Shown in pieces: positions 7,947 through 15,881 of a DNA stretch of 64,000 nt. The stretch is taken from NCBI RefSeq assembly GCF_016679925.1, contig NZ_JAEQBW010000002.1, forward strand, positions 310,001 to 374,000, in the 5' to 3' direction. Position numbers and translations under genes: made by a program. The stretch is from Marivirga aurantiaca. GTDB taxonomy: Bacteria > Bacteroidota > Bacteroidia > Cytophagales > Cyclobacteriaceae. The notes below the pieces were generated by a model. The model had not been told where the DNA came from and did not search any database. It worked only from the letters and a program-made list of their open reading frames with translations. The stretch's first letter is position 1, and the number at the start of each line of letters is the position of its first letter.

Positions 7947-9854
7947 ATGTTAAATTTCTCAGCATTAGAAATTCTTAAAAAGTATTGGGGTTATGCTGCC
8001 TTTCGCAGTATGCAGGAAGATATTATATCGTCTGTATTAGAAGGGAATGATACTTTGGCTCTACTACCCACGGGAGGAGGTAAATCTATTTGTTTCCAGG
8101 TGCCTGCCTTAATGAAAGAGGGTATTTGCCTGGTCATTTCCCCGCTGATAGCTTTGATGAAGGATCAGGTAGAGCAATTGAAGAAACGCCAGATTCCTGC
8201 TGCGGCTATATATTCCGGCATGACTCCAAGGGAAATAGATATCCTTTTAGATAATGCAGCGCATGGAGCTTATAAATTTCTATATATTTCTCCAGAACGT
8301 TTAAAAACAGATTTGTTCCTGGCCAGGGCAAGGAAGATGAATATTTCAATTTTGGCCATAGATGAAGCGCACTGCATCTCTCAGTGGGGATATGATTTCC
8401 GGCCACCTTATTTGCAAATTGCTGAGTTTCGTGAGCTTTATCCGGATGTTACCTGCCTGGCACTTACGGCAACCGCCACAGAGGAAGTAAAAATAGATAT
8501 TCAGGAAAAGCTCAATTTCAAAAAAGGTAAAGTATTTCAAAAGAGCTTTGCAAGGGATAATTTATCTTATTCTGTCAGAGTTGTAGAGAATAAAGAGGCT
8601 AAGTTGTTTGAGATATTGAGCAAAATCCCTGGTACCTCTGTAGTCTATGCCCGTACAAGGCGGACTACCATGGACCTGGCAGTGCTTCTACAAAAAAATG
8701 GTTTTAGTGCCGATTATTATCATGCTGGGATTTCTCAAACGGAGCGTAGTAGTAAGCAGGATGCATGGATAAAAGGACAGGTTCGGATTATGGTGGCCAC
8801 CAATGCATTCGGGATGGGCATCGACAAAGCGGATGTGCGGACAGTTATTCACTGGGAAGTACCGGATAATCTGGAGGCTTACTATCAGGAAGCAGGACGC
8901 GCAGGCAGGGATGAAAGAAAAGCTTTTGCCGTAGCCCTTTACCATCCTCAGGATTTTGTGGAGATGGAAAAACGCTTGCATTTGGCCCATCCGGAAATAC
9001 CCTATTTGAGGAAACTTTATCAGTCCTTGGCCAACTACTATAAAATAGCAATTGGTTCCGGGGAAATGCAGAGCTACCCATTCAATATCAAATCTTTTTG
9101 TGAGCAAACAAAAATGGAAGCATTTGAAGTGTTTCATGGTTTGAAAATTTTGGAGCAGGAAGGTTTTATTCAACTTAATGAACATTTTTACCGTCCATCG
9201 GGCTTGCATATCAATCTGGACTATAAGGCACTTTATTCCTATGAAATTGCCAATGAGAGATTTGAAAAACTGCTCAAATCCTTATTGAGAATTTATGGGG
9301 GAGAACTTTACCAGCAAGTGGTTTTCATCAATGAACATCAAATAGGGAAAATTGCCGAACTGAATGCCAAACAGGTATTTACACAATTAAGCTATCTTGA
9401 TAAAGAGGGAGTAGTGGATTATACACCCCAATCGGAGCAGCCACAGCTGACATTTTTGGAACAACGGCATGATGCCAATAAGCTGCCTTTAAAAGAACAA
9501 CGGTTAAAGGAGCGAAAGCAAAACAAGCTGAACAAATTGAAATCTGTTCAGGCTTATGCGGAAAATGAAGTCTACTGTCGCACTTTATCTCTTTTACAAT
9601 ATTTTGGAGAACATAAAGATGAACCATGTGGGGTTTGTGATATTTGTATAGAAAAGAAAAAGAAGCATCCTTCTTTTAAGGATTTGGAGCAACAAATTCT
9701 GGAGAAATTAAAACAGAAGCCTCTAAATTATAGGGTCTTATCTGGTATGCTCAATAAATATTCTGAAGAAAAAGTAATTGATACCTTAAGGGGGATGGAT
9801 GAAGCGGGAACCATAAAAATGGATAAAACGGGACTCGTTAGTTTGGTTTTATAA
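7947..9854 (+). CDS. recQ: ATP-dependent DNA helicase RecQ
   Basis: 635 aa. Motif I is LLPTGGGKSICFQVP, motif II is AIDEAHCISQWGYDFRPPY, motif III is LTATAT, and motifs V-VI are AFGMGIDKADVRTVIHW and YYQEAGRAGRD. The RecQ C-terminal zinc site is visible near the end: VYCRTLSLLQYF, then EPCGVCDIC. An HRDC domain is not evident; the last ~65 residues form a short helical/winged tail (QPLNYRVLS-type). RecQ unwinds branched DNA at stalled forks and in recombination. The gene is tightly spaced behind the TA pair and followed by a 420-nt non-coding region. Confidence 0.95.
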   Translation: MLNFSALEILKKYWGYAAFRSMQEDIISSVLEGNDTLALLPTGGGKSICFQVPALMKEGICLVISPLIALMKDQVEQLKKRQIPAAAIYSGMTPREIDILLDNAAHGAYKFLYISPERLKTDLFLARARKMNISILAIDEAHCISQWGYDFRPPYLQIAEFRELYPDVTCLALTATATEEVKIDIQEKLNFKKGKVFQKSFARDNLSYSVRVVENKEAKLFEILSKIPGTSVVYARTRRTTMDLAVLLQKNGFSADYYHAGISQTERSSKQDAWIKGQVRIMVATNAFGMGIDKADVRTVIHWEVPDNLEAYYQEAGRAGRDERKAFAVALYHPQDFVEMEKRLHLAHPEIPYLRKLYQSLANYYKIAIGSGEMQSYPFNIKSFCEQTKMEAFEVFHGLKILEQEGFIQLNEHFYRPSGLHINLDYKALYSYEIANERFEKLLKSLLRIYGGELYQQVVFINEHQIGKIAELNAKQVFTQLSYLDKEGVVDYTPQSEQPQLTFLEQRHDANKLPLKEQRLKERKQNKLNKLKSVQAYAENEVYCRTLSLLQYFGEHKDEPCGVCDICIEKKKKHPSFKDLEQQILEKLKQKPLNYRVLSGMLNKYSEEKVIDTLRGMDEAGTIKMDKTGLVSLVL

Positions 9855-10067
9855 CTACTATGGTACTATTAAGTCATCTCAACTATCATATTAGGGATTT
9901 TACAACTACGGTCTATTTCTGTAACTTTTATACTATCCAAAGTACTCCTAATACACTTGTAGAAGTTGATTTTACGTGTATAATTTTTGTCTCTCAAATA
10001 GTTTTTCAACATTATGGTATTTGTTTAATATTTTATCCGCTTTCCATTATTTCTTGAATATTCCCAC
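9855..10067. other. Intergenic stretch before the ABC-F leader
   Basis: AT-rich sequence after recQ. A 65-codon open frame (9860-10057) has low-complexity hydrophobic content, no start context and no family resemblance, and is not taken as a gene. No T-tailed hairpin is seen after recQ. Confidence 0.4.
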
Positions 10068-10075
10068 TAATTTTG
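10068..10075 (+). promoter_or_regulatory. Candidate -7 box TAATTTTG for the ABC-F transcript
   Basis: This matches the Bacteroidota TAnnTTTG -7 consensus exactly. A transcript from it would start at or near the first leader ATG (10080). No TTG lies at the ideal 19-nt distance upstream, so the promoter is supported only by the -7 box and its position. Confidence 0.4.
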
Positions 10076-10079
10076 CATT

Positions 10080-10275
10080 ATGAAATGAACATAAATTTTA
10101 TTCATCCTTAATATACCAACCAAGGATGAATAAAATTTATTGAATTCCATGTGACGATTAAAAAACAATTATATACACATGAAATGAGCATAAATATAGA
10201 ATCTCTAAATATACCAACCGAGAGATGAATAGATTTATGGGAATTCCATGTGGTAGATAAAAATAAACTATACAC
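10080..10275 (+). promoter_or_regulatory. Tandem structured leader: two ATG-AAA-TGA + hairpin units
   Basis: Two adjacent units of 99 nt (10080-10178) and 97 nt (10179-10275) each begin ATGAAATGA (Met-Lys-stop). Each then forms a long hairpin with loop core ATATACCAACC and ends in GAATTCCATGTG plus a spacer; a TATACAC run precedes the second and third ATG. Unit 1 has a perfect 19-bp stem, ATAAATTTTATTCATCCTT (10091-10109) with its complement at 10122-10140. In unit 2 the apical stem is ATCTCT (10201-10206)/AGAGAT (10221-10226), different in sequence but still paired, with a lower CATAAAT/ATTTATG stem and an outer CACATG/CATGTG stem. The third ATGAA in the series (10276) is the ABC-F start codon. 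Paired changes in the stem point to selection on structure, probably RNA. Confidence 0.65.
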
Positions 10276-12159
10276 ATGAATTACTTGTCAGTAGAAAATC
10301 TTACTAAAAGCTTTGGAGACAGAGTCCTTTTTAAAAATATATCATTTGGCCTTGCCCAGGGAGATAAAATGGCTCTTGTGGGAATCAATGGTTCCGGAAA
10401 ATCAACCCTATTGAAAATTCTTACAGGAGAGGAGGCCCCTGACAGCGGTAATTTCAGTTTTAGAAATGACATCATTGTTGGCTTTCTTTCACAAAATCCA
10501 CAATTTGACAAAGGGATCAATGCTATGCAAGCTATCTTTAGCAGTGAGCACGAATCTTTGCAGATCATCAGGCAATATGAGGCTTTGGCTGCCAATCCTG
10601 ATATGAATGAGAAGCAACAGAACCAATTCCAGGATCTGATGGAAAGGATGGAATCGCTGCAGCTTTGGGATTACGAAAGTCAGGTAGAGCAAATATTGGG
10701 TCAGCTCGGTATCGAAGATTTTGAGCAGCCTGTAAGCACTATGTCCGGTGGGCAAAAGAAGCGTGTGGCACTGGCAGCACAGCTTGTAATTAAGCCTGAT
10801 TTACTGATTTTGGATGAGCCTACCAACCATTTGGATATTGATGTGATTGAGTGGCTGGAAAAATATTTATCTACCCAGAATATTACTTTGTTGATGGTTA
10901 CCCACGATAGGTATTTTCTGGACAGGGTATGTAACGGTATTTTGGAAATTGACCGACAAAGCATCTTCAAATACCAGGGGAATTATGAAGAGTTTTTAGT
11001 GAAGAAAGAGGAGCGCGAATCCAATGAGCAGATGGAAGTGGACAAGGCTAAAAACCTAATGAAAAAGGAGCAGGAATGGATGCGAAGAATGCCCAAAGCT
11101 CGTAGCACCAAGGCCAAATATAGAGTAGAAGCTTTTGGAGAACTGAAAGAAAAAGCCACTAAGAATTTAAGTCGAGATCAGGTAGATTTACAAGTCTCCC
11201 AAAAACGATTGGGTGGAAAAATTTTGGAGCTTAAGCACATCAAAAAGCAATTCGATGGAGATGTATTGTTTGAGGATTTCAATTATGTATTCAAAAAAGG
11301 TGATAGAATTGGTATAGTAGGTAAAAATGGTACGGGTAAGAGTACTTTTCTGAATATTCTAACAGGCAATATTACGCCTGATGAGGGTTCATTGGACAGA
11401 GGGGTAAATACCCATTTTGGCTATTACAAACAGCAGGAGATTCAGTTTGATCCTAATAAAAAAGTAATAGATGTAGTACTGGAAATTGCGGAGCATTTTA
11501 AATTACCTGATGGTACTGAAATTTCGGCTTCTCAATTTTTAAATAAATTCTTATTTCCTCCCAAGCAGCAATATGACTTTGTACATAAGTTGAGCGGGGG
11601 AGAGAAGAGGAGATTGCAATTACTTTTGGTATTAATTAAAAATCCTAACTTCTTAATACTGGATGAGCCTACCAATGATTTAGATCTACAAACTTTGTCT
11701 ATTTTGGAAGACTTTCTGGATAGATTTCAGGGATGTTTACTAATAGTATCCCACGATAGGTATTTCATGGATAGCTTAACAGAGCAATTGTTTTTGTTTG
11801 AAGGGGACAATCAAATTAAGCTGTTTAATGGTAATTATTCAGAATACAGGGAAAGCAAAAGGGAATCGGAATTGGGTAAAAAACAAACCCCTGCCAAAGT
11901 TGAAAAAGCAGCTGAACCCGTTGCGAAGGTAAAAACAGAAAATAATCAAAAACTCAGCTACAAGGAAAAGAAGGAAATTGAGGATTTGGAGAAGGAAATT
12001 CCACAATTAACCAAAGGGAAGAATAAGCTGGAGGAAAAATTGGCCGAAGGAGATGGTTCTGCAGATGATTTTGCTCAATGGGGCAAAGAGTTGAAAGAAT
12101 TGACAGACCAGCTGGACGAGAAAGAAATGAGATGGCTTGAGCTTACCGAAAATTCATGA
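10276..12159 (+). CDS. ABC-F family ATPase (Uup-like)
   Basis: 627 aa with two ABC domains and no membrane segment. Domain 1: Walker A GINGSGKST (~36-44), signature MSGGQKKR (~155), Walker B LLILDEPTNHLD. A ~70-residue charged linker (the P-site tRNA interaction motif region) includes WMRRMPKARSTKAK. Domain 2: Walker A GKNGTGKST, signature LSGGEKRR, Walker B FLILDEPTNDLD. The C-terminal ~90 residues are a charged coiled coil as in Uup, with a KxSYKEKKEIEDLEKEI start. ABC-F proteins act on the ribosome; Uup-like ones are mostly housekeeping, others give antibiotic protection. The two-hairpin leader directly upstream suggests regulated expression. Confidence 0.93.
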   Translation: MNYLSVENLTKSFGDRVLFKNISFGLAQGDKMALVGINGSGKSTLLKILTGEEAPDSGNFSFRNDIIVGFLSQNPQFDKGINAMQAIFSSEHESLQIIRQYEALAANPDMNEKQQNQFQDLMERMESLQLWDYESQVEQILGQLGIEDFEQPVSTMSGGQKKRVALAAQLVIKPDLLILDEPTNHLDIDVIEWLEKYLSTQNITLLMVTHDRYFLDRVCNGILEIDRQSIFKYQGNYEEFLVKKEERESNEQMEVDKAKNLMKKEQEWMRRMPKARSTKAKYRVEAFGELKEKATKNLSRDQVDLQVSQKRLGGKILELKHIKKQFDGDVLFEDFNYVFKKGDRIGIVGKNGTGKSTFLNILTGNITPDEGSLDRGVNTHFGYYKQQEIQFDPNKKVIDVVLEIAEHFKLPDGTEISASQFLNKFLFPPKQQYDFVHKLSGGEKRRLQLLLVLIKNPNFLILDEPTNDLDLQTLSILEDFLDRFQGCLLIVSHDRYFMDSLTEQLFLFEGDNQIKLFNGNYSEYRESKRESELGKKQTPAKVEKAAEPVAKVKTENNQKLSYKEKKEIEDLEKEIPQLTKGKNKLEEKLAEGDGSADDFAQWGKELKELTDQLDEKEMRWLELTENS

Positions 12160-12343
12160 TTTTTTTTAGAAATAATGGTTGGTACCTTTATTGGAAGCGT
12201 TCATCGCTAACCCTTACTAAAGTATTGTTTTATTACACTGTTTTATTGAAATTATTCTATTTTAGAAAGAGTATTGCTTGGATAAAGTGATTTTTAAAGC
12301 TATTTTAGAAGTGGTTTTAAAAACAACACTTAAAATAATTATT

Positions 12344-12712
12344 ATGTCAGATTCTACATTTTCAGAAAATCCTGGTGGAGGCTCTCCTATCAGTAAAGAT
12401 CAAGCAACCAAAATGATAAATGAGTACAAAAAATTGCGCTTACCTTTGATTAAGGAAGCTTACAAAATTGATGATACTCGTTCTGTTTGGTTTAAGAAAG
12501 AAGTTTTTGAAGAAATGCTTCGAGCTAATCCAAATATGGATGGCATTCGAATTTATTTCGGTGTCAATTACGAAGGTGATTTAAAAGGTCATCAAAGTGT
12601 AGTGCTAATCGGAACTAATCGGGAAGAAGTTGAAGGCTCTGTGAGTACTCAATCTACTGAAGATGAGGATAATATTTTTGATACTGGTACTATGTGTCCT
12701 CCTAATTGTTAA
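12344..12712 (+). CDS. Small protein with C-terminal CPPNC motif
   Basis: 122 aa from ATG 12344; an upstream in-frame TTG at 12278 would add a 22-residue hydrophobic extension. The sequence opens MSDSTFSENPGGGSPISKDQA, a Gly/Pro/Ser lead, followed by a helical part and a beta-rich middle (GIRIYFGVNYEGDLKGHQSVVLIGTN). It ends in an acidic linker and TGTMCPPNC. Related small Bacteroidota proteins share the NPGGG start and a CPPxC end, to my recollection, without assigned function. The two terminal Cys could form a disulfide, bind metal, or be an attachment or processing site. It has no signal peptide from the chosen start. It lies before a multi-pass membrane protein and a two-component pair. 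Confidence 0.75.
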   Translation: MSDSTFSENPGGGSPISKDQATKMINEYKKLRLPLIKEAYKIDDTRSVWFKKEVFEEMLRANPNMDGIRIYFGVNYEGDLKGHQSVVLIGTNREEVEGSVSTQSTEDEDNIFDTGTMCPPNC

Positions 12713-12802
12713 AATAGAGAAAGCATAGGGTAATGTTTAAATAGATTACTCAAAATGAAGAAGCATACTTCATTATAATATACTGCATATAATGATGCTT
12801 TA

Positions 12803-12837
12803 AAACGCAGGGGATAATTTCCTATTCCTCTGCGTTT
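12803..12837 (+). terminator. Hairpin after the CPPNC gene
   Basis: AAACGCAG (12803-12810) pairs with CTGCGTTT (12830-12837), and the stem extends inward through GGGA/TCC with a wobble and a bulge. The flanks are A-rich upstream and TATAAA downstream rather than a clean T run, so it may act in both directions or only stabilise the transcript. It separates the small gene from the membrane protein gene. Confidence 0.5.
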
Positions 12838-12930
12838 ATAAAATTATCTATTGATTTAAGTTCATCGAAGTTTAATTATCACTACATTAAAATACTGCTT
12901 GTGGAAGTTTATTTTTTCTTCATTTTTAAG

Positions 12931-13575
12931 ATGGATTTGTCTAATGCTATCTATCATTCTATTTTATGCATTGCTTTTATAGTTGCATTAGTTGTTAAAT
13001 CATCTGACAGAGCTATATTATTACTTAGAGTCTATCTGGTTTTAACATTTCTTATTGAGATGACAGCTTTGTATATAAGATATTTAGGAGAATATAATTC
13101 ATGGGTATATAATATATGGGTACTTATTTCAGTGCCTATTTTTATTAAAATTATTTTCAGCCAATTGAAGAATAAGACATCATTGGCTGAGAATATACTC
13201 TTCTTTACTGTTATTGTTTTTTATCTTCTGAATTTGTTTTTTTTTCAGGGCTTTCATATAGTAAATACTTATTCAGTTCAGTTTGGGGCAATTATAATCA
13301 TTATCCTCACACTATTACACTTTAAGGCTTTATTAGATTCTCCTGAAAAACCATTAATTGATAATCCTCATTTTTATATTTCCATAGCGTTATTAATGTT
13401 CTATGCTGGCACGTTTACCTATTATAGCTTTTTTAATTTTTTAATAAGGGTTGATATGGTAAGTGCACAGGAAATAACGATAGTTTTGTTGTTACTTAAT
13501 TACCTGACCTATTCTCTTTTTGCCATAGCTATTCTCTTGCAAAGGAAAAAGCAGCTTACCCATGTCAGGAATTAA
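12931..13575 (+). CDS. Multi-pass membrane protein, about seven helices
   Basis: 214 aa from ATG 12931; a GTG at 12901 would add ten residues. Hydrophobic segments are spaced through the whole protein (near residues 8-24, 33-50, 58-80, 90-110, 117-135, 152-172, 180-203), ending in a positively charged tail RKKQLTHVRN, so the C terminus is probably cytoplasmic. No transporter or enzyme motif is recognised. The layout is like the membrane sensory or relay proteins that precede histidine kinase genes in Bacteroidota. It is followed after 126 nt by a sensor kinase/regulator pair, so a role in signal perception is plausible but is inference. Confidence 0.75.
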   Translation: MDLSNAIYHSILCIAFIVALVVKSSDRAILLLRVYLVLTFLIEMTALYIRYLGEYNSWVYNIWVLISVPIFIKIIFSQLKNKTSLAENILFFTVIVFYLLNLFFFQGFHIVNTYSVQFGAIIIIILTLLHFKALLDSPEKPLIDNPHFYISIALLMFYAGTFTYYSFFNFLIRVDMVSAQEITIVLLLLNYLTYSLFAIAILLQRKKQLTHVRN

Positions 13576-13701
13576 CTTTTTAAGTTGACTACCAATTATA
13601 CTTCTTTCCCTCTTATTATACTTCCCTTTACATTATATTTGAGATTGTAATTGTATTATAGTAGAAGTCCTTCAACAATAGATGAAATTATTTGAGTAAT
13701 T

Positions 13702-14457
13702 ATGGCTGAATCAGGAGTGGATTATGTATTTATGGTGAGTGCCGGAACAGTAATTTTACTGCTTTTGGTCACCTTCATTATAGCATTTCTTTTTATCCAC
13801 CAAAGAAAATACTTTGAGCATCAGAGAAAACTGACCTTTTTAAATGCAAAATATCAGGAGGAAACCATGAAGGCTCAAATGGAGATGCAGGAAAAAACCC
13901 TTGAATACGTAGGGAGGGAACTTCATGATAATATTGGCCAGATTTTATCTCTCATTAAATTGAATTTAAGCAATCCTGAAGCAGATCAAATCAGAGAGTC
14001 AAAAAACCTGGTGACCAATGCTATCAAGGATTTACGTTCTTTGTCGCACAAGATGAACCTTAACTGGGCCGCTGAAGTCAGTTTGGAAAATTTTATTGAG
14101 GCAGAAGTACAAAAAATACGAAATATTGGACATTTTGAAGTGTTGTTTGAGAAGCAAGGAGAGTTTGTTGTTTCCAACAATGAGAATAAAGTTATTCTAT
14201 TTAGGATCATTCAGGAATGCATCAATAATACATTGAAGCATTCAGAGGCAAAACAAATTAAATTTGTAATAGAGCGGGATCAACATTTGCTTATTGCAGA
14301 TGATGGCAAAGGTTTTGATCAGGGTCAGGCTAAAAATGGTTTAGGATTGGTTAATATTCAAGAAAGGGCTAAGATTATAGGAGTGGATCTGACAATCAAA
14401 TCCAGTATGGGCAATGGTACGCAAATAGATATTTTACTTCCACAAAATGATAGTTAA
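13702..14457 (+). CDS. Sensor histidine kinase (HisKA_3/NarX-DesK type)
   Basis: 251 aa. One N-terminal membrane helix (~9-31) is followed by a coiled-coil linker. The dimerisation/phosphoacceptor region is LEYVGRELHDNIGQILSLIKLNLS with the phosphorylatable His at about residue 75. The HATPase_c domain shows the N box (ECINNTLKHSEAKQI), the G1 box DDGKGFD and the G2 box NGLGLVNIQERA. There is no large extracytoplasmic domain, so it may need a partner to sense; the preceding multi-pass protein is a candidate. Its stop codon is followed directly by the GTG start of the response regulator, so they form an operon. Confidence 0.92.
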   Translation: MAESGVDYVFMVSAGTVILLLLVTFIIAFLFIHQRKYFEHQRKLTFLNAKYQEETMKAQMEMQEKTLEYVGRELHDNIGQILSLIKLNLSNPEADQIRESKNLVTNAIKDLRSLSHKMNLNWAAEVSLENFIEAEVQKIRNIGHFEVLFEKQGEFVVSNNENKVILFRIIQECINNTLKHSEAKQIKFVIERDQHLLIADDGKGFDQGQAKNGLGLVNIQERAKIIGVDLTIKSSMGNGTQIDILLPQNDS

Positions 14458-15087
14458 GTGATAAAAATTGTACTGGCAGACGATCACAACCTTTTCGCAG
14501 AAGGTTTGGCAAATCTTTTAAGAAGGAAGCGCGAGTTCTCCGTGGAAGGTGTTTTTAATGATGGTAAAGGACTGATCAATCACCTCAGGAGAAACCCAAC
14601 AGATGTAGCTTTAATTGACCTGAATATGCCTCAGATGGATGGGTTTACAGCTATTAAGCATATTAAAGCAGAGGGGATACTCTGTAAATTGATCATTCTA
14701 TCAACCTATGCAGATGAAAAACTAGTAAAGCAAGCAGAGGAAATAGGAGTGGATGCTTATGTACTAAAAGATGCGGAACCGGATGAATTGGCTTTTACTA
14801 TTAAGGAAGTGGTAGAAAACCGCTACCAGTTTCATTTCGAGCATATCCTAAGACAAGCTGATAGTAATGATCGTTATCCTGATGATTTTATAAGGAAATA
14901 TAAGTTGTCCAAGAGAGAAATTGAAATTGTTGTTTTAGTTAAAGATGGACTGACTAACCAGGAAATAGCGGATAAACTGAATTTATCAGTGCTTACTGTT
15001 ACTACTCACCGCAAAAATATTATCCTTAAACTTGAAGTGAAAAACACCATTGGCCTGGTACGCTTTGCTATAGAGAATGGTTTGTGA
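14458..15087 (+). CDS. NarL/FixJ-family response regulator
   Basis: 209 aa starting with GTG immediately after the kinase stop. The receiver domain has the acidic pair in [13 protein letters not shown], the phosphoacceptor Asp at about residue 54 ([12 protein letters not shown]) and the conserved Lys in [11 protein letters not shown]. The C-terminal LuxR-type HTH is clear: [43 protein letters not shown]. It should be phosphorylated by the adjacent kinase and bind DNA. Targets are unknown; neighbouring genes (CPPNC protein, membrane protein) are first guesses. Confidence 0.93.
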   Translation: MIKIVLADDHNLFAEGLANLLRRKREFSVEGVFNDGKGLINHLRRNPTDVALIDLNMPQMDGFTAIKHIKAEGILCKLIILSTYADEKLVKQAEEIGVDAYVLKDAEPDELAFTIKEVVENRYQFHFEHILRQADSNDRYPDDFIRKYKLSKREIEIVVLVKDGLTNQEIADKLNLSVLTVTTHRKNIILKLEVKNTIGLVRFAIENGL

Positions 15088-15206
15088 GGGATCCCATTTT
15101 ATCTAAAATTCCAACCTCCATTGAAGCGTTATGTGGGGAGTTTGAAAAAGATGAAAAATTTATTTTTAAAAATTCAAAGAGTCCTTATTTTTTTCAGAAT
15201 AATATC

Positions 15207-15214
15207 TATATTTG
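15207..15214 (+). promoter_or_regulatory. -7 box TATATTTG of the tRNA-Leu gene
   Basis: This matches TAnnTTTG exactly and sits 17 nt before the mature tRNA 5' end, a normal distance for a short tRNA leader. No clear -33 TTG is seen at ideal spacing. Confidence 0.55.
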
Positions 15215-15231
15215 CAACCCGTTGAGGAAAT

Positions 15232-15315
15232 GCCTTGGTGGCGGAATTGGTAGACGCGTTGGTCTCAAACACCAATGAGGTAACACTCGTGCCGGTTCGA
15301 CTCCGGCCCAAGGTA
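15232..15315 (+). tRNA. tRNA-Leu (anticodon CAA)
   Basis: The acceptor stem GCCTTGG pairs with CCAAGGT near the 3' end (first pair G-U), with A as discriminator. The D arm contains GGAATTGGTAGACGC. The anticodon arm TTGGT-CTCAAAC-ACCAA gives anticodon CAA, reading UUG. A long variable arm (TGAGGTAACACTCG) marks it as class II, and the T arm is GCCGGTTCGACTCCGGC. CCA is not encoded. A -7 promoter box precedes it and a strong terminator follows. Confidence 0.96.
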
Positions 15316-15319
15316 CTAG

Positions 15320-15356
15320 AAGCCCTGTTAATCATTTGATTTTCAGGGCTTTTTTG
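15320..15356 (+). terminator. Rho-independent terminator after tRNA-Leu
   Basis: The 8-bp stem AAGCCCTG (15320-15327)/CAGGGCTT (15344-15351) has a 16-nt loop and is followed directly by a T run. It starts 4 nt after the tRNA discriminator base. Confidence 0.85.
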
Positions 15357-15881
15357 TTTGTATCAGAAAGGGGAGTAAGCAATATTTGGGATCAATCGGA
15401 AAGGCTGGGAAGGAGTATTTGATCCTATTTTTTGATGGGCTATGTAGAATGCCTGAGTCAAAGACTCTCCAATTATTGAAAATCCGTAGAGTCCTGCGGA
15501 ACTCTACGGATAGGGGAATTGATAAAGAGTCAAAGGCATTCCTTCAGGTCAAATAGAAGCCGTATAGCTGACACAGTTTGAACAGAATTAGCAACTCCAC
15601 TACTTGAAAATATTTTTAAAGACAAGCCCCGACATAAATCCCTGACTCTCAAATATTCAATACATGGTATAATGAACGGTTAGTATTCTGTTAAATAGTA
15701 TAATTATTTCTATAATTGTGTAATTATTCTACTGAAATAAGAGTTGAACTACGAATATTCTTAGAAGAAGTTACAATAAGATAGAAATGTATTTATCTTT
15801 GAAGTTCTTTAAAAATTCTTTCATCATACGCTCAAAGTTATTATACATTTCCAAGTAAATCATCCCCGCAATTATTATTTA
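15357..15881. other. Intergenic stretch before the 30-kb operon
   Basis: No gene is recognised in these 525 bases. The main structure is the large palindrome at 15447-15541, listed separately. From 15650 on the DNA is very AT-rich and probably holds the operon promoter. A short frame from ATG 15788 (MYLSLKFFKNSFIIRSKLLY) looks like the positively charged start of a signal peptide but stops at 15857 in a frame different from the 1550-aa gene. Confidence 0.4.
15447..15541. repeat. 95-nt interrupted palindrome
   Basis: Outer arms GAATGCCT (15447-15454) and AGGCATTC (15534-15541) are complementary; next come AGACTCT (15462-15468) and AGAGTC (15526-15531). The core ATCCGTAGAGT (15482-15492)/ACTCTACGGAT (15501-15511) is a perfect 11-bp stem that extends through TCC/GGA. 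Weaker complementarity continues outside. The nested arms resemble a miniature inverted-repeat element or a long REP-type hairpin; no transposase lies beside it. Confidence 0.6.

Noticed and set aside
9860-10057. 65-codon frame behind recQ
   Set aside because: Hydrophobic low-complexity sequence in AT-rich DNA, no family likeness, lies right before the leader of the next gene.
10080-10275. The two hairpins before the ABC-F gene as plain terminators of recQ
   Set aside because: No T run follows either hairpin, they are 230 nt or more past recQ, and the ATG-AAA-TGA starts and gene register are repeated too exactly.
15084-15278. 64-codon frame overlapping the response regulator stop and the tRNA
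   Set aside because: It runs through the tRNA gene and its promoter; clearly a chance frame.
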